Source of the DNA: an uncultured Sphingomonadaceae bacterium
GTDB lineage: Bacteria > Pseudomonadota > Alphaproteobacteria > Sphingomonadales > Sphingomonadaceae
DNA length: 64,000 bases
Direction: 5' to 3'
Assembly (NCBI GenBank): GCA_947499975.1
Contig: CANMQE010000001.1
Span: 806,001 to 870,000, forward strand
Shown here: piece after piece, positions 54,568 through 63,909 of the stretch
Layout of the letters: each line of letters opens with the position of its first letter
Position numbering within the stretch: position 1 is the first letter of the stretch
The notes under the pieces: model-generated
What the model saw: only the letters and a program-made list of their open reading frames with translations
Told to the model about the DNA's origin: nothing
Databases searched by the model: none
Translations under genes and position numbers: made by a program

Positions 54568-55886
54568 CAGGCTTGGAATATAACGGCTGTATCCGTGCTG
54601 ACCATACCTGCCAGCCGCGCTGCATCCCAATTCGTCAGCCTGACGCAGCCGTGGCTCTGCACGCGCCCGATGGTTTCAGGGGCGCTGGTGCCGTGGATAC
54701 CGTAGTGTTCCTTGGTCAGATCGATCCAGACGACACCCACGGGACCGTTCGGTCCGGGCGGCAGTTGCTGCTCTTCCTCGTCGTCAGGCACGTCCCAGAA
54801 CAGTTCCGGCTGGTAGGAGAACGGCGGATTGCGGCCCACGCCGGTCACGCTCCATTCGCCAACCGGCAGCGGATCGTTTTGCGACCCCGTGGTGACGGTG
54901 AACATTACCACGAGATTGTCGTCTGCGTCGTAGCCTTTTAGCCAGCCTTCCGATTCGTCCACCACGATCCGCGCGACATCCGGTTGCTCGGTACCGACAC
55001 CTAGCGATGCGAGGGTCTGCTGCCAGCCCTTGTTCTGAATCGCGCCGGGTTCGATCCGGTCTGCACCGATGTTCGGCACGCGGATCTGCTGCCCTGCCGC
55101 AAAGGTGCTGGATTGGCTGCTGGAAGCCGATGCTGAGCCACTTGGCGTAGGGGTAGGAGTTGGCGTTGCACTGGCAGATGCCGATGCGCGCGGCGTCGGG
55201 GAACTGCCAGCCGAAGGGCCCGTCGCGCCCGCCGGGCGGCCATCGGGATTAAGCTCGCGAAGCACGGCCACCGTCGTGTGAAAACGTTCGGCAATCTTCT
55301 CGTCGAGGCTTTCGTAGCCCATGCGTTCGAGTTCGGCCTGCTCTGCCGCATCGTCGGGAATATCGACATAATCGACATCCCCCCAGCTGGCAGGGATCGT
55401 TACCACACGGGTCGCAGGGATGCGTGACCATTCGGAGAGCGCTTTTTCCGTTTCGTCATCCAGCTCGCCGGTGACGTCCAAATCGTTCGCCTCTTGAAAC
55501 CCCATCAGGGCATTCTTCGTCGAGGTTCCCATCTTGCCGTCGATCACACCGGGGCCGAACCCCTGGCGATCGAGCACCACCTGTGCCTGCATGACGGGTC
55601 TATCCTGCGGATCGGCAATCTGTGTACCTCTGGTGGAGGTGCCATCCATCGCCCCTTCGGACCCTGCATCCATCGAAGCGCCATCGCGCGAAGCCGAGGC
55701 GTACTGATCGTCGCTGGACGCCATGGAATCGGCAAAATTGTCTTCGCCCATGGGTTCATAACCAAGCTCGGAGTTCCAGTCGCGCTCGGCAACCTGGGTG
55801 GCTTCGGTCTCCGGCGCGTCGGTTTCGCGAACGTCGCAGGCAATCAATGGCAGGACGGCGATAATGGCGAGATATTTGCGAGACAT
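54567..55886 (-). CDS. L,D-transpeptidase lipoprotein with a peptidoglycan-binding domain
   Basis: A 439-residue lipoprotein (lipobox LPLIAC, Cys17). The PG_binding_1 domain is about 95-150 (VLDRQGFGPGVIDGKMGTST). A LysM-like segment YESLDEKIAERFHTTV..LRELNP (191-213) is separated from its apparent end FAAGQQIRVPN (262-272) by a Ser/Thr/Pro/Ala linker. The YkuD domain follows (about 305-438) with H398 and the SHGCVRL motif, catalytic C414. The enzyme makes 3-3 cross-links or attaches proteins to the wall. The frame could start seven codons earlier. Confidence 0.92.
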   Translation of the reverse strand: MSRKYLAIIAVLPLIACDVRETDAPETEATQVAERDWNSELGYEPMGEDNFADSMASSDDQYASASRDGASMDAGSEGAMDGTSTRGTQIADPQDRPVMQAQVVLDRQGFGPGVIDGKMGTSTKNALMGFQEANDLDVTGELDDETEKALSEWSRIPATRVVTIPASWGDVDYVDIPDDAAEQAELERMGYESLDEKIAERFHTTVAVLRELNPDGRPAGATGPSAGSSPTPRASASASATPTPTPTPSGSASASSSQSSTFAAGQQIRVPNIGADRIEPGAIQNKGWQQTLASLGVGTEQPDVARIVVDESEGWLKGYDADDNLVVMFTVTTGSQNDPLPVGEWSVTGVGRNPPFSYQPELFWDVPDDEEEQQLPPGPNGPVGVVWIDLTKEHYGIHGTSAPETIGRVQSHGCVRLTNWDAARLAGMVSTDTAVIFQA

Positions 55887-55967
55887 TGCGGCACCTTGTT
55901 CAGACACAGGGCTGGTGCCCTCGCGTGTCTGAACCCGCGAACGACGCTTTATTTCCTCGCGCGGCTG

Positions 55968-56594
55968 CTATTCGCGCAATATCTTTGCAAATGCACTGAC
56001 GGCCTCCGCTTCGTCACCGCCCCAGACCGCATGCGAAACGGCGAGGAAATCCGCGCCTGCCTTCACGAGTGGCTCGCAATTGGCAGGCGTGATGCCACCT
56101 ATCGCCACGCAGGGGATCTCGAACAGCTTGCTCCACCATTCCAGCACCTCGGGTTCCGGCCGATGCTCGCTCGGCTTGGTTTCGCTGGGGAAGAACGAAC
56201 CGAAGGCAACATAATCCGCGCCCGCTTCCCCCGCTTCCATCGCCAGGTGACGGCTGGCGTGACAGGTGATTCCTATCTGCATGTCGCTGCCCAGTTCCTC
56301 GCGCGCGTCGCGCAGATCGCCATCGGACTGGCCCAGGTGCACCCCGTCCGCCTTCAGTCGCCGTGCCAGCGCGATGCTGTCGTTCACGATAAAGCCGACG
56401 TCGCGCGCCCGGCAGATTTCCAGCAGCGGCTCCGCCAGACGGGCGGCCTGGTGCTGGTCCATGTCCTTCACGCGGAACTGGAATGCCGTGACGAGATCCG
56501 GCCCTGCGGCAAGGGCGCGATCAAGCCGGTCGGGAAAGTCGCCACCTGTTTCAAGCGGCGAGATAAGATAAAGCTGGCAATCGGGTCCGTTCAT
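55968..56594 (-). CDS. thiE: Thiamine phosphate synthase ThiE
   Basis: Couples the thiazole and pyrimidine units of thiamine. The 208-residue TIM barrel has FQFRVKDMD, GFIVNDSIALARRLKADGVHLGQSD, GADYVAFGSFFPSETKP and VAIGGITPANCEPLVKAGADFLAVSHAVW, matching ThiE at each conserved loop. No TPP riboswitch is visible in the 35 bases to the divergent lipoprotein gene. It is followed 81 bases later by the L,D-transpeptidase gene. ThiE near fructose-bisphosphate aldolase is usual in sphingomonads. Confidence 0.93.
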   Translation of the reverse strand: MNGPDCQLYLISPLETGGDFPDRLDRALAAGPDLVTAFQFRVKDMDQHQAARLAEPLLEICRARDVGFIVNDSIALARRLKADGVHLGQSDGDLRDAREELGSDMQIGITCHASRHLAMEAGEAGADYVAFGSFFPSETKPSEHRPEPEVLEWWSKLFEIPCVAIGGITPANCEPLVKAGADFLAVSHAVWGGDEAEAVSAFAKILRE

Positions 56595-56629
56595 TGTGTG
56601 GCCAATAGCAACAGCCTATCGAAGCACAA

Positions 56630-57040
56630 ATGCTTATCCGTCTCATCACGCTTGCCGCAGCTGCCCTCGCCCTCTCCGCCTGCGCGTCAATGGGGAGCGA
56701 GGACATCGATTGCGATGGCCTGCCATGCGTCGCCATCGGCGAAGCACTCGAAAGCGGCGGAGCGACGATCACGCCGCTTCGGGTGGTGGAAGACAGCCGC
56801 TGTCCGGTGGATGCGGAATGTTTCTGGGAAGGCCGCCTGCGTGTCGCCGCACTCGTGCAGCAGGGCGGGCGGGAGCGCGAGGTAGAGTTGACCCTCGGTT
56901 CGGCAACTCCGGCGCTTTCGGGCAATGTGCAATTCACGAAGGCCTTGCCGGAAATGCGCGCGCAAACGCCCGAAATCCCGGCCAAGGCCTATCGCTTCAA
57001 CTTCACCTATGCGGCGCATCTGCTGGACGCGCCGCGATAG
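56630..57040 (+). CDS. Small lipoprotein with a DSRCP-x-x-x-C motif
   Basis: A 136-residue precursor whose signal ends in a lipobox (LSAC, Cys18). The mature part has four more cysteines: DIDCDGLPC and DSRCPVDAECFWEGR. The latter pattern (DSRCP...C-W-x-G) occurs in many small exported bacterial proteins of unknown function. The rest looks like a small beta-sandwich. It is divergent from thiE and ends four bases before the convergent aldolase gene. Confidence 0.8.
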   Translation: MLIRLITLAAAALALSACASMGSEDIDCDGLPCVAIGEALESGGATITPLRVVEDSRCPVDAECFWEGRLRVAALVQQGGREREVELTLGSATPALSGNVQFTKALPEMRAQTPEIPAKAYRFNFTYAAHLLDAPR

Positions 57041-57044
57041 CGCA

Positions 57045-57932
57045 TCAGCAGACGGAAGCAGCGCAGATCGAATCGATCGCCTTGCCCAGCGTCGCATCGA
57101 ATTCCTCGTCGCTCTGCTGTGCGCGAAGATCCTGCAGCATGGCGCGGCTGAAACTTGCGATCATGCCATCGTTCCTAGCCAGCTTCTCGCACGCTTCCTC
57201 GGTGGAATAGCCGCCGGACAGCGCAACCACGCTCAGCACCTTGGGATGATCCACCAGTTCCTTGTAGAGGTTGGCGTTCACGGGGATCGACAGCTTCAGC
57301 ATCACCTGGCGATCATCCGCCAGCGTATCGAGGTTCTTCAGGATCTCGGCCTTCAGAATCTCTTCACCTTCGGCGCGATCGTCGGCGGTGATGTCGTATT
57401 CCGGCTCCAGGATCGGCATGAGGCCTGCATCGATCACGCGGTTGCCCACTTCGAACTGCTGGGCCACGATGGCGGCGATCCCGGCGGGATTGGCGGACTT
57501 GATGACAGAGCGTTCCTTGGTGCCGAACATGCCCTTCGCAGCAGACTTCTCCAGCAGCGCGTCCAGCTTGGTCAGCGGGTTCATCAGTTGCACGCCGTTC
57601 TCTTCGTCGGCCAGGCCCTGGTCGATCTTGATGAACGGCACCACGCCGCGATCCTTCAGCGCATCCGGGGTTGGCTTGCCGTCGACTTCGCCATCCATCG
57701 TCCGCTCGAACAGGATCGCACCGATGACCTTGCCTTTCGCAAAGCTGGGAGCCGTGATCACCCGGCTGCGCATTTCGTGGATCTTGGCGAACATTTCCTC
57801 ATCGCCAGACCACTCGCTGTCGTCCACACCATAGCCGCGCAGCGCCTTCGGCGTCGATCCGCCGGACTGGTCCAATGCGGCGATGAAGCCGTTGCCGCTG
57901 GCGATCTTGTCAGTCATTTCCTTGGTGTTCAT
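57045..57932 (-). CDS. fda: Class I fructose-bisphosphate aldolase
   Basis: A Schiff-base aldolase of 295 residues from ATG 57932; the open frame extends to 58007 but the family begins here (MNTKEMTDKIASGNGFIAALDQSGGS). FIKIDQGL and VMLKLSIPVNAN provide the lysines, and ILEPEYDI the acidic residue. It splits fructose 1,6-bisphosphate for glycolysis or works in reverse. It lies in the same direction as tkt-gap-pgk but is separated from them by the plus-strand flavodoxin-like gene. Confidence 0.95.
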   Translation of the reverse strand: MNTKEMTDKIASGNGFIAALDQSGGSTPKALRGYGVDDSEWSGDEEMFAKIHEMRSRVITAPSFAKGKVIGAILFERTMDGEVDGKPTPDALKDRGVVPFIKIDQGLADEENGVQLMNPLTKLDALLEKSAAKGMFGTKERSVIKSANPAGIAAIVAQQFEVGNRVIDAGLMPILEPEYDITADDRAEGEEILKAEILKNLDTLADDRQVMLKLSIPVNANLYKELVDHPKVLSVVALSGGYSTEEACEKLARNDGMIASFSRAMLQDLRAQQSDEEFDATLGKAIDSICAASVC

Positions 57933-58082
57933 TCGGAAGCTCCTCAACTCCGGATTGGATATGTGAAGGCTCCTATGCTGCGCTGCGAAGGAGTGCAAGA
58001 AGCGCAAGGCGGCGTTCCGTCCGAATGCGGAACATCGTCCCGGCTAAAGCTTTGCTCGATGAGAAACGCAAGGAGACAAGCT

Positions 58083-58841
58083 GTGGCACTGAATGAAAAG
58101 CAGGACGAAATCTGCACCGGATGCGAGATCGATTTCTCGGACCTGAGAGCGGTAATGTTCAATGCCACGCTGAAGCCGCCGGAGCAGGATTCGCACACCG
58201 ATACCCTGCTCGATGTCGTGGCCGAGATCCTCGAAAGCCAGAAGGTAAGCGTGAAACGGCATCGCCTTTCCGGATACCGGCTGGCACCCGGCGTCTATCC
58301 CGACATGACGAAGCATGGGTGGGATCGCGATGACTGGCCGAAGCTGTCGCCGGACGTTTTCGATGCTGACATCATCATTCTCGGCACGCCGATCTGGCTG
58401 GGCGAGAAATCGTCGCTGGCACAAAGCTTCATCGAGAAGCTGTATGCCCATTCCGGTGAGACGAACGACCAGGGCCAATACGCCTTCTACGGCAAGGTTG
58501 GCGGTTGCGTGGTTACCGGCAACGAGGATGGCATCAAGCATGTTTCCGCCGGCGTTCTCTACGCCATGAGTCACGTGGGCCTGACCATTCCTCCGCAGGC
58601 CGATTGCGGCTGGATCGGTGAAGCCGGCCCCGGCCCTTCCTATGGTGACGAGCAGGACGACGGCAGCCGCGCCGGATTCGACAACGATTTTACCCGCCGG
58701 AACACCACTTTCATGACGTTCAACCTGCTCCACGCAGCGAGAATGCTGAAAGACAACGGCGGTTATCCGGCAGTCGGCAATGTCAAAACGCAGTGGAGCG
58801 AAGACAGCAAGCCGGGATGGCCCAACCCGGAACACCGCTGA
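58083..58841 (+). CDS. Flavodoxin/NADPH-dependent FMN reductase family protein
   Basis: A 252-residue flavodoxin-fold protein from GTG 58083, chosen because AGGAG lies eight bases upstream. AVMFNATLKPPEQDSHTDTLLD is the phosphate loop with an altered start, and ADIIILGTPIWLGEKSSLAQSFIEKLY the second flavin loop. GKVGGCVVTGNEDGIKH and RNTTFMTFNLLHAARMLK follow. An amino-terminal EICTGCEIDF with two cysteines is unusual. The stop adjoins the convergent TIGR02466 gene (TGATCA). Confidence 0.88.
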   Translation: MALNEKQDEICTGCEIDFSDLRAVMFNATLKPPEQDSHTDTLLDVVAEILESQKVSVKRHRLSGYRLAPGVYPDMTKHGWDRDDWPKLSPDVFDADIIILGTPIWLGEKSSLAQSFIEKLYAHSGETNDQGQYAFYGKVGGCVVTGNEDGIKHVSAGVLYAMSHVGLTIPPQADCGWIGEAGPGPSYGDEQDDGSRAGFDNDFTRRNTTFMTFNLLHAARMLKDNGGYPAVGNVKTQWSEDSKPGWPNPEHR

Positions 58842-59483
58842 TCAGCCCGGCTGCTTAAGCGCCGCCGTAAGATTGATGGCTACAGAAATCCGCGTGCCGG
58901 AGCCGTGAAACGGCAACACTGCGTGTTGTAGCCAGCTTGGAAACATCACGATCATTCCGGTTCGTGGCCGTACGGTTATCTCGGGAGACTGCGGCCTGCC
59001 GTCCACTCCGGGAAGACGCAGATCAGGCGCGGCCATAAGCGGGGTCGGCGATCGCGGATCCAGCAATTGCAGCTCTCCGCCAAGATCCGGGTTGTTATCG
59101 CCCCCATAGCCATCGTCAACATAGGCAACGGCTGACCAATAGCTGCCGGGATGGGTATGATACTGATTGGCGTGCCCGTGCCTGCTGACATTCGCCCAGA
59201 GTTCGGGGATCCAGCCAAAGCGGCTTTCCTGCGGAGATTTCACATCGGTGGTCACCGCATCGGCCATGGTCATGGTCTTGAAGACCAGCGCCTTTGCAGC
59301 TTCACCGCCCCATTCCAGCATGTTGGTGCCGGAATGCCAGCCACCAAGGTTGGAAATGCGCAGGCCTTCGGGATCGCGGGCGAGTTCTGCCTCGATCGCC
59401 TCACGCAGCATGGCAATGCCCTGCTCGCTTTGCAGCGTGTCGACGAGGAACGGGGTGGCGAAGAGTGATTTCATCTCCGCCAT
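58842..59483 (-). CDS. TIGR02466-type 2-oxoglutarate/iron oxygenase-like protein
   Basis: A 213-residue protein. The core ELWANVSRHGHANQYHTHPGSYWSAVAYV and the late GMIVMFPSWLQHAVLPFHGSGTRISVAINL hold the histidines and the arginine expected of a non-haem iron/2OG double-stranded beta-helix, as in the TIGR02466 family. Its substrate is unknown. It follows pgk by four bases, so it is probably the last gene of the tkt-gap-pgk operon. Confidence 0.87.
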   Translation of the reverse strand: MAEMKSLFATPFLVDTLQSEQGIAMLREAIEAELARDPEGLRISNLGGWHSGTNMLEWGGEAAKALVFKTMTMADAVTTDVKSPQESRFGWIPELWANVSRHGHANQYHTHPGSYWSAVAYVDDGYGGDNNPDLGGELQLLDPRSPTPLMAAPDLRLPGVDGRPQSPEITVRPRTGMIVMFPSWLQHAVLPFHGSGTRISVAINLTAALKQPG

Positions 59484-59487
59484 TTCG

Positions 59488-60690
59488 TCAGGCCGAAAGC
59501 GCTGCCACGCCGGGCAGTTCCTTGCCTTCCATCCATTCCAGGAAAGCGCCGCCAGCCGTGGAAATGTAGGTCACATCGTTCTCGACCCCTGCGTGGGCCA
59601 GCGCGGCAACGGTATCACCGCCACCGGCAACGGAAATCAGCGAGCCGTCCTGCGTCAGGGCAGCGGCAGTCTTTGCAAGAGCCACCGTGGCGGCGTCAAA
59701 CGGCGGGGTTTCAAACGCACCCAGCGGGCCGTTCCACACCAGCGTTGCGCAGGTCTTCAGCACATCGCCCAGCGCTTCTGTTGCTTGCGGGCCGATGTCG
59801 AGGATCATCTCGTCTTCCGCCACCTCGTGCACGTTGCACGTGCGCAGGCTGTCAGGATTGGCGGAGAATTCCTTTGCCACCACTACGTCGTAGGGAAGAT
59901 GCACCGTGCATCCCGCCTCGTCTGCGGCGGCAAGAATATCCTTCACCGTGTCGGTCAGGTCGTGCTCGCACAGGCTCTTGCCCACATCCACCCCATTGGC
60001 GGCGAGGAAGGTGTTGGCCATTCCGCCCCCGATAATCAGGTGCTGGACGCGGCGGCTGAGATTTTCCAGAACGGCAAGCTTGGTGGAGACCTTCGCCCCG
60101 CCCACCACTGCGGCAACCGGCGGCTCCGGGTTGCCGAGGGCCGCATCAAGCGCCTTCAGTTCCTTTTCCATCGCGCGGCCTGCATACGCCGGCAGCAGCC
60201 TTGCCAGCCCCTCCGTCGTCGCGTGGGCACGGTGCGCGGCGGAGAAAGCATCGTTGACGTAGAAATCGCCGTGAGCAGCGATGCCCTTGGCAAACTCGGG
60301 ATCGTTCGCCTCTTCGCCCGGCCAGAAACGCGTGTTCTCCAGCAGGCCGATGTCGCCGGGACCGAGAATGTCGATCGCCTGTGCGGTGACCGGACCATGG
60401 ATCTCCGAAATGAACATGATTTCCTTGTCGAGCACGCCCTCCACCGCGCCCAGCACTTCGCTGAGCGAGAGGGTGGAATGGCGTTCCCCCTTGGGCCGCC
60501 CGAAATGGGCCAGCAGCAGCACCTTCGCACCGCGCTGGCTCAATTCCAGGATCGTCGGGGCCACGGCACGAGCGCGCGTAAGATCGGTTGCCCTGCCATC
60601 CCGCATCGGAAGGTTCAGATCCACGCGGACCAGCGCACGCTGGCCGGTAAGATCCTGGGGCAGGTCGTCGAGTGTCTTGAACGCGCTCAT
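59488..60690 (-). CDS. pgk: Phosphoglycerate kinase
   Basis: Transfers phosphate from 1,3-bisphosphoglycerate to ADP. The 400 residues carry [15 protein letters not shown] near the amino end, [54 protein letters not shown] and the nucleotide loop [12 protein letters not shown]. It begins ten bases after gap in the operon tkt-gap-pgk. No unusual feature. Confidence 0.97.
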   Translation of the reverse strand: MSAFKTLDDLPQDLTGQRALVRVDLNLPMRDGRATDLTRARAVAPTILELSQRGAKVLLLAHFGRPKGERHSTLSLSEVLGAVEGVLDKEIMFISEIHGPVTAQAIDILGPGDIGLLENTRFWPGEEANDPEFAKGIAAHGDFYVNDAFSAAHRAHATTEGLARLLPAYAGRAMEKELKALDAALGNPEPPVAAVVGGAKVSTKLAVLENLSRRVQHLIIGGGMANTFLAANGVDVGKSLCEHDLTDTVKDILAAADEAGCTVHLPYDVVVAKEFSANPDSLRTCNVHEVAEDEMILDIGPQATEALGDVLKTCATLVWNGPLGAFETPPFDAATVALAKTAAALTQDGSLISVAGGGDTVAALAHAGVENDVTYISTAGGAFLEWMEGKELPGVAALSA

Positions 60691-60700
60691 GCCAGGTTCC

Positions 60701-61708
60701 TTACAGGAATTTCGCCATCACGCCGGCGGTGTCGATCATGCGGTTGGAGAAGCCCCACTCATTGTCATACCAGCTTACGACGCGCGCCAGCTTGCCTTCC
60801 AGCACGGCGGTTTCCAGCGAATCCACGGTGGAGCTGGCGGGGTGGTGGTTGAAATCCTGCGAAACCAGCGGCTTGTCGGTGTAGTCGAGAACGCCCTTCA
60901 TGGGGCCGGTCGCAGCAGCCATCAGCGCCTTGTTCAGCTCCTCTGCGCTGGTGTCACGGCCCGGCGTGAACACCAGGTCGATCAACGAGACATTGGGCGT
61001 CGGCACGCGGACGGAGGAGCCATCCAGCTTGCCGGCGAGTTCCGGCAGCACCAGGCCCACGGCGCGGGCAGCGCCCGTTGTCGTCGGGATCATGTTCTGC
61101 GCACCGCCGCGGGCACGGCGCATGTCGCTGTGCATCTGGTCCAGCATGCGCTGGTCGTTGGTGTAGGAGTGGATCGTGGTCATGAAGCCACGCTCGATCC
61201 CCACCGCATCGTTCAGCACCTTGGCAACGGGCGAGAGGCAGTTGGTGGTGCAGCTGGCGTTGGAGACGATCAGATCGTCCGCCGTCAGCACTTCGTGGTT
61301 CACGCCATAGACGATGGTGGCGGAAACGTCCTTGGCAGGCGCCGATATCAGCACGCGCTTGGCACCTGCATCGAGGTGCGGCTTGGCGGCATCGTGGCTC
61401 TGGAAGAAGCCCGTGCATTCCAGCACGATGTCCACGCCCATGTCCTTGTGCGGCAGGTTGCCGGGATCACGCTCGCTGGTGACGGCGATGGTCTTGCCGT
61501 TCACCACCAGATTGGCGCCATCGACTTCCACCGTGCCGGGGAAACGGCCGTGGGTGGAATCGAAACCGAACAGCAGAGCGTTGGCGTCGGTGTCGGCCAG
61601 GTCGTTGATCGCGACCAGTTCCAGATCGTGATCGTCGCGTTCCAGGATGGCGCGTGCAACAAGTCGGCCGATACGTCCGAAACCGTTGATCGATACCTTG
61701 GTCGCCAT
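60701..61708 (-). CDS. gap: Glyceraldehyde-3-phosphate dehydrogenase, type I
   Basis: A 335-residue NAD-dependent enzyme. The Rossmann start [17 protein letters not shown] is followed by the catalytic [13 protein letters not shown] (nucleophile Cys near residue 155) and the partner histidine in [29 protein letters not shown] closes the family pattern. It lies 15 bases behind tkt and ten before pgk. Confidence 0.97.
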   Translation of the reverse strand: MATKVSINGFGRIGRLVARAILERDDHDLELVAINDLADTDANALLFGFDSTHGRFPGTVEVDGANLVVNGKTIAVTSERDPGNLPHKDMGVDIVLECTGFFQSHDAAKPHLDAGAKRVLISAPAKDVSATIVYGVNHEVLTADDLIVSNASCTTNCLSPVAKVLNDAVGIERGFMTTIHSYTNDQRMLDQMHSDMRRARGGAQNMIPTTTGAARAVGLVLPELAGKLDGSSVRVPTPNVSLIDLVFTPGRDTSAEELNKALMAAATGPMKGVLDYTDKPLVSQDFNHHPASSTVDSLETAVLEGKLARVVSWYDNEWGFSNRMIDTAGVMAKFL

Positions 61709-61723
61709 AGTAAAAACTCCTGC

Positions 61724-63718
61724 TTAGTCGTTCAGATTGTTCTTGATTTTGGGTACGATGGCTTCGGCGGTCAGGCCGAATTTCGCGAACAGGTCCTCTG
61801 CCGGGGCAGACGCGCCGAAGCGATCGATCCCGAAGTTGAGGCCGTTGAGCATCGTGTAGCGTTCCCAGCCGAAAGTCGCGCCCGCCTCGATGGAGACGCG
61901 AAGGATTTCGCTGGGCGGAACGTTGGGAAGAATGTCTTCCTTGTAGGCGGCATCCTGTTCGTCAAACAGTTCGGTGCAGACCATGGAAACCACGTCGCAG
62001 CCGATACCGTCCTTCTCCAGCATCCCGGCACATTCGAGGGCAAGATGCACTTCGGATCCCGTCGCCATCAGGATCACGCGGCGCTTGTTGCCTGCGCGCT
62101 TAAGGCGGTAGGCACCCTTGGAACACATGTCAGTCTCTTCAGGCGCGTTGCGCACCTGCGGCAGGCCCTGGCGGCTGAGAGCGATCACCGCGGGGCGATC
62201 CTTCTGCGCCAGCGCAACCTGCCAGCACTCGGCCGTTTCCACGCGGTCTGCCGGGCGCATGACCAGCAGGTTCGGCATAGCGCGCAGGCTTTGCAGGTGT
62301 TCGATGGGCTGGTGAGTGGGGCCATCTTCGCCAAGGCCGATGCTGTCATGCGTCATCACGTAGATCACGCGCGCCTGTTGAAGGGCGGAAAGACGGATCG
62401 CGCCGCGGGCATAATCGGTGAAGATCAGGAAGGTGCCGCCGTAGGGAATGATACCCCCGTGCAGCGCCATGCCGTTCATTGCCGCCGACATGCCGAATTC
62501 ACGAATGCCGTAATAGACATAGCGACCGGAGTAATCCTTGGCAGTGAAAGCGGTGATGCCGCCAGCCTTGGTGTTGTTCGATCCGGTAAGGTCGGCACTA
62601 CCGCCCATCAACTCGGGCACCAGCGGGTTGAGCACTTCCAGCGCGTTCTCGCTGGCCTTGCGGGTGGCAACCTTCTCCGCGCTCTCCAGCCACTTGGCAA
62701 AGACGCGCGCGGCCTTGTCGTCAGCAGGCAGATCGCCAGCCATGCGGCGGGTGAACTCGGCCTTATGGCTGGATCCGTCGAGGCGGGATTTCCACTGCGA
62801 ATGGGCTTCCTGTCCACTGGCAGAGGTGGCAAGCCAGTCTTCGCGAATGTCGTCGGGCACAACGAACGGGCCGTGTTCCCAGCCCAGTTCCTTGCGTGCA
62901 GCGGCAATCTCGTCATCGCCCAGCGGCGCGCCGTGGGTGGCGCTGGTGCCCTGCTTGTTGGGGGCACCCTTGCCAATGATGGTGGTGCAACGAACCAGCG
63001 TCGGCCGGTCCGTCTCGGCCACGGCTTCTTCCAGCGCGCGGCGAATGTCGGCGTAGTCGTGGCCGTCACATTCCACCACGTGCCAGCCTGTAGCGCGATA
63101 GCGGGCCGGAATATCTTCCGAGGAAGAAAGCGAAACCTTGCCGTCGATGGTGATGTCGTTGTCGTCCCACAGCACGACGAGGCGGCCCAGCTTCAGGTGG
63201 CCGGCGATGCCGATGGCTTCATGGTTGATGCCTTCCATCAGGCACCCGTCGCCCGCGATAACCCAGGTGCGGTGATCCACCAGATCGTCTCCGAACACGC
63301 TGTTCAGATGCCGCTCTGCCATGGCCATGCCAACGCCCATCGCCAGGCCCTGGCCCAGCGGGCCGGTGGTGGCTTCGACGCCGTCGAGCAGGAAGTTTTC
63401 CGGATGACCGGCGCAAGGGCTGTTCAGCTGGCGGAAGTTCTTGATGTCTTCCAGCGTGGGCGCGTCATAGCCGCTGAGGTGCAGCAGCGAGTAGATGAGC
63501 ATCGAACCGTGGCCCGCCGAAAGCACGAAGCGATCTCGATCGGCCCAGTCCGGTGCCTTGGGATCGAACTTGAGAAAGTCGTTCCACAGCACGGTGGCAA
63601 CATCCGCCATGCCCATCGGCATGCCGGGGTGGCCGGACTTGGCTTCCTGCACTGCGTCCATCGAAAGGGCGCGGATGGCATTGGCCATGTTGGTGTAACG
63701 GGCGGTGTCGTCGCTCAT
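61724..63718 (-). CDS. tkt: Transketolase
   Basis: Thiamine-diphosphate enzyme of the pentose phosphate pathway, 664 residues. The ThDP motif is VIAGDGCLMEGINHEAIGIAGHL with VVLWDDNDITIDG. The amino end has DAVQEAKSGHPGMPMGMAD and VLSAGHGSMLIYSLLHLSGY, and the pyrimidine domain TFLIFTDYARGAIRLSALQQ and THDSIGLGEDGPTHQPIEHL. GAGG before ATG 63718 is a good ribosome binding site. It heads the tkt-gap-pgk operon. Confidence 0.97.
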   Translation of the reverse strand: MSDDTARYTNMANAIRALSMDAVQEAKSGHPGMPMGMADVATVLWNDFLKFDPKAPDWADRDRFVLSAGHGSMLIYSLLHLSGYDAPTLEDIKNFRQLNSPCAGHPENFLLDGVEATTGPLGQGLAMGVGMAMAERHLNSVFGDDLVDHRTWVIAGDGCLMEGINHEAIGIAGHLKLGRLVVLWDDNDITIDGKVSLSSSEDIPARYRATGWHVVECDGHDYADIRRALEEAVAETDRPTLVRCTTIIGKGAPNKQGTSATHGAPLGDDEIAAARKELGWEHGPFVVPDDIREDWLATSASGQEAHSQWKSRLDGSSHKAEFTRRMAGDLPADDKAARVFAKWLESAEKVATRKASENALEVLNPLVPELMGGSADLTGSNNTKAGGITAFTAKDYSGRYVYYGIREFGMSAAMNGMALHGGIIPYGGTFLIFTDYARGAIRLSALQQARVIYVMTHDSIGLGEDGPTHQPIEHLQSLRAMPNLLVMRPADRVETAECWQVALAQKDRPAVIALSRQGLPQVRNAPEETDMCSKGAYRLKRAGNKRRVILMATGSEVHLALECAGMLEKDGIGCDVVSMVCTELFDEQDAAYKEDILPNVPPSEILRVSIEAGATFGWERYTMLNGLNFGIDRFGASAPAEDLFAKFGLTAEAIVPKIKNNLND

Positions 63719-63738
63719 GCAAGAGCCTCCTCACGGGT

Positions 63739-63755
63739 GCTGCATAAATTGCAGC
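63739..63755. promoter_or_regulatory. Dyad upstream of tkt (possible operator)
   Basis: GCTGCATAAATTGCAGC is a six-base inverted repeat around TAAAT, 21 bases upstream of the tkt ATG in the 191-base gap between tkt and the next plus-strand gene. Its size suits a dimeric repressor of central carbon genes, or a small hairpin in the tkt leader. The regulator is unknown. Confidence 0.35.
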
Positions 63756-63909
63756 GATTCGGTTTTGGGCTGTGTGGTGGGGGGAGCGAGGAAGGTCAAG
63801 CAAGACACCCTTCGTAAAGCGAAAGCGTCAATTCGCCCGTCGAGAGTTATTCACAGCTCACCGCTGCAACCCTTTGCCGCTGCGTATTTACCGAGTAGTT
63901 CGAGGCCCG

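Noticed and set aside
56595..56629. TPP riboswitch for thiE
   Set aside because: The gap is only 35 bases, too short for the aptamer, and the conserved THI-box segments are absent.
60281..63817. A very long open frame on the plus strand (over 1100 codons) opposite pgk, gap and tkt
   Set aside because: It is the mirror of three certain genes with biased third positions; its translation is rich in His, Gln, Ala and Gly with no domain. The same holds for 51-2408, 29570-31318 and 32658-34619 on the plus strand and 4648-6174 on the minus strand.
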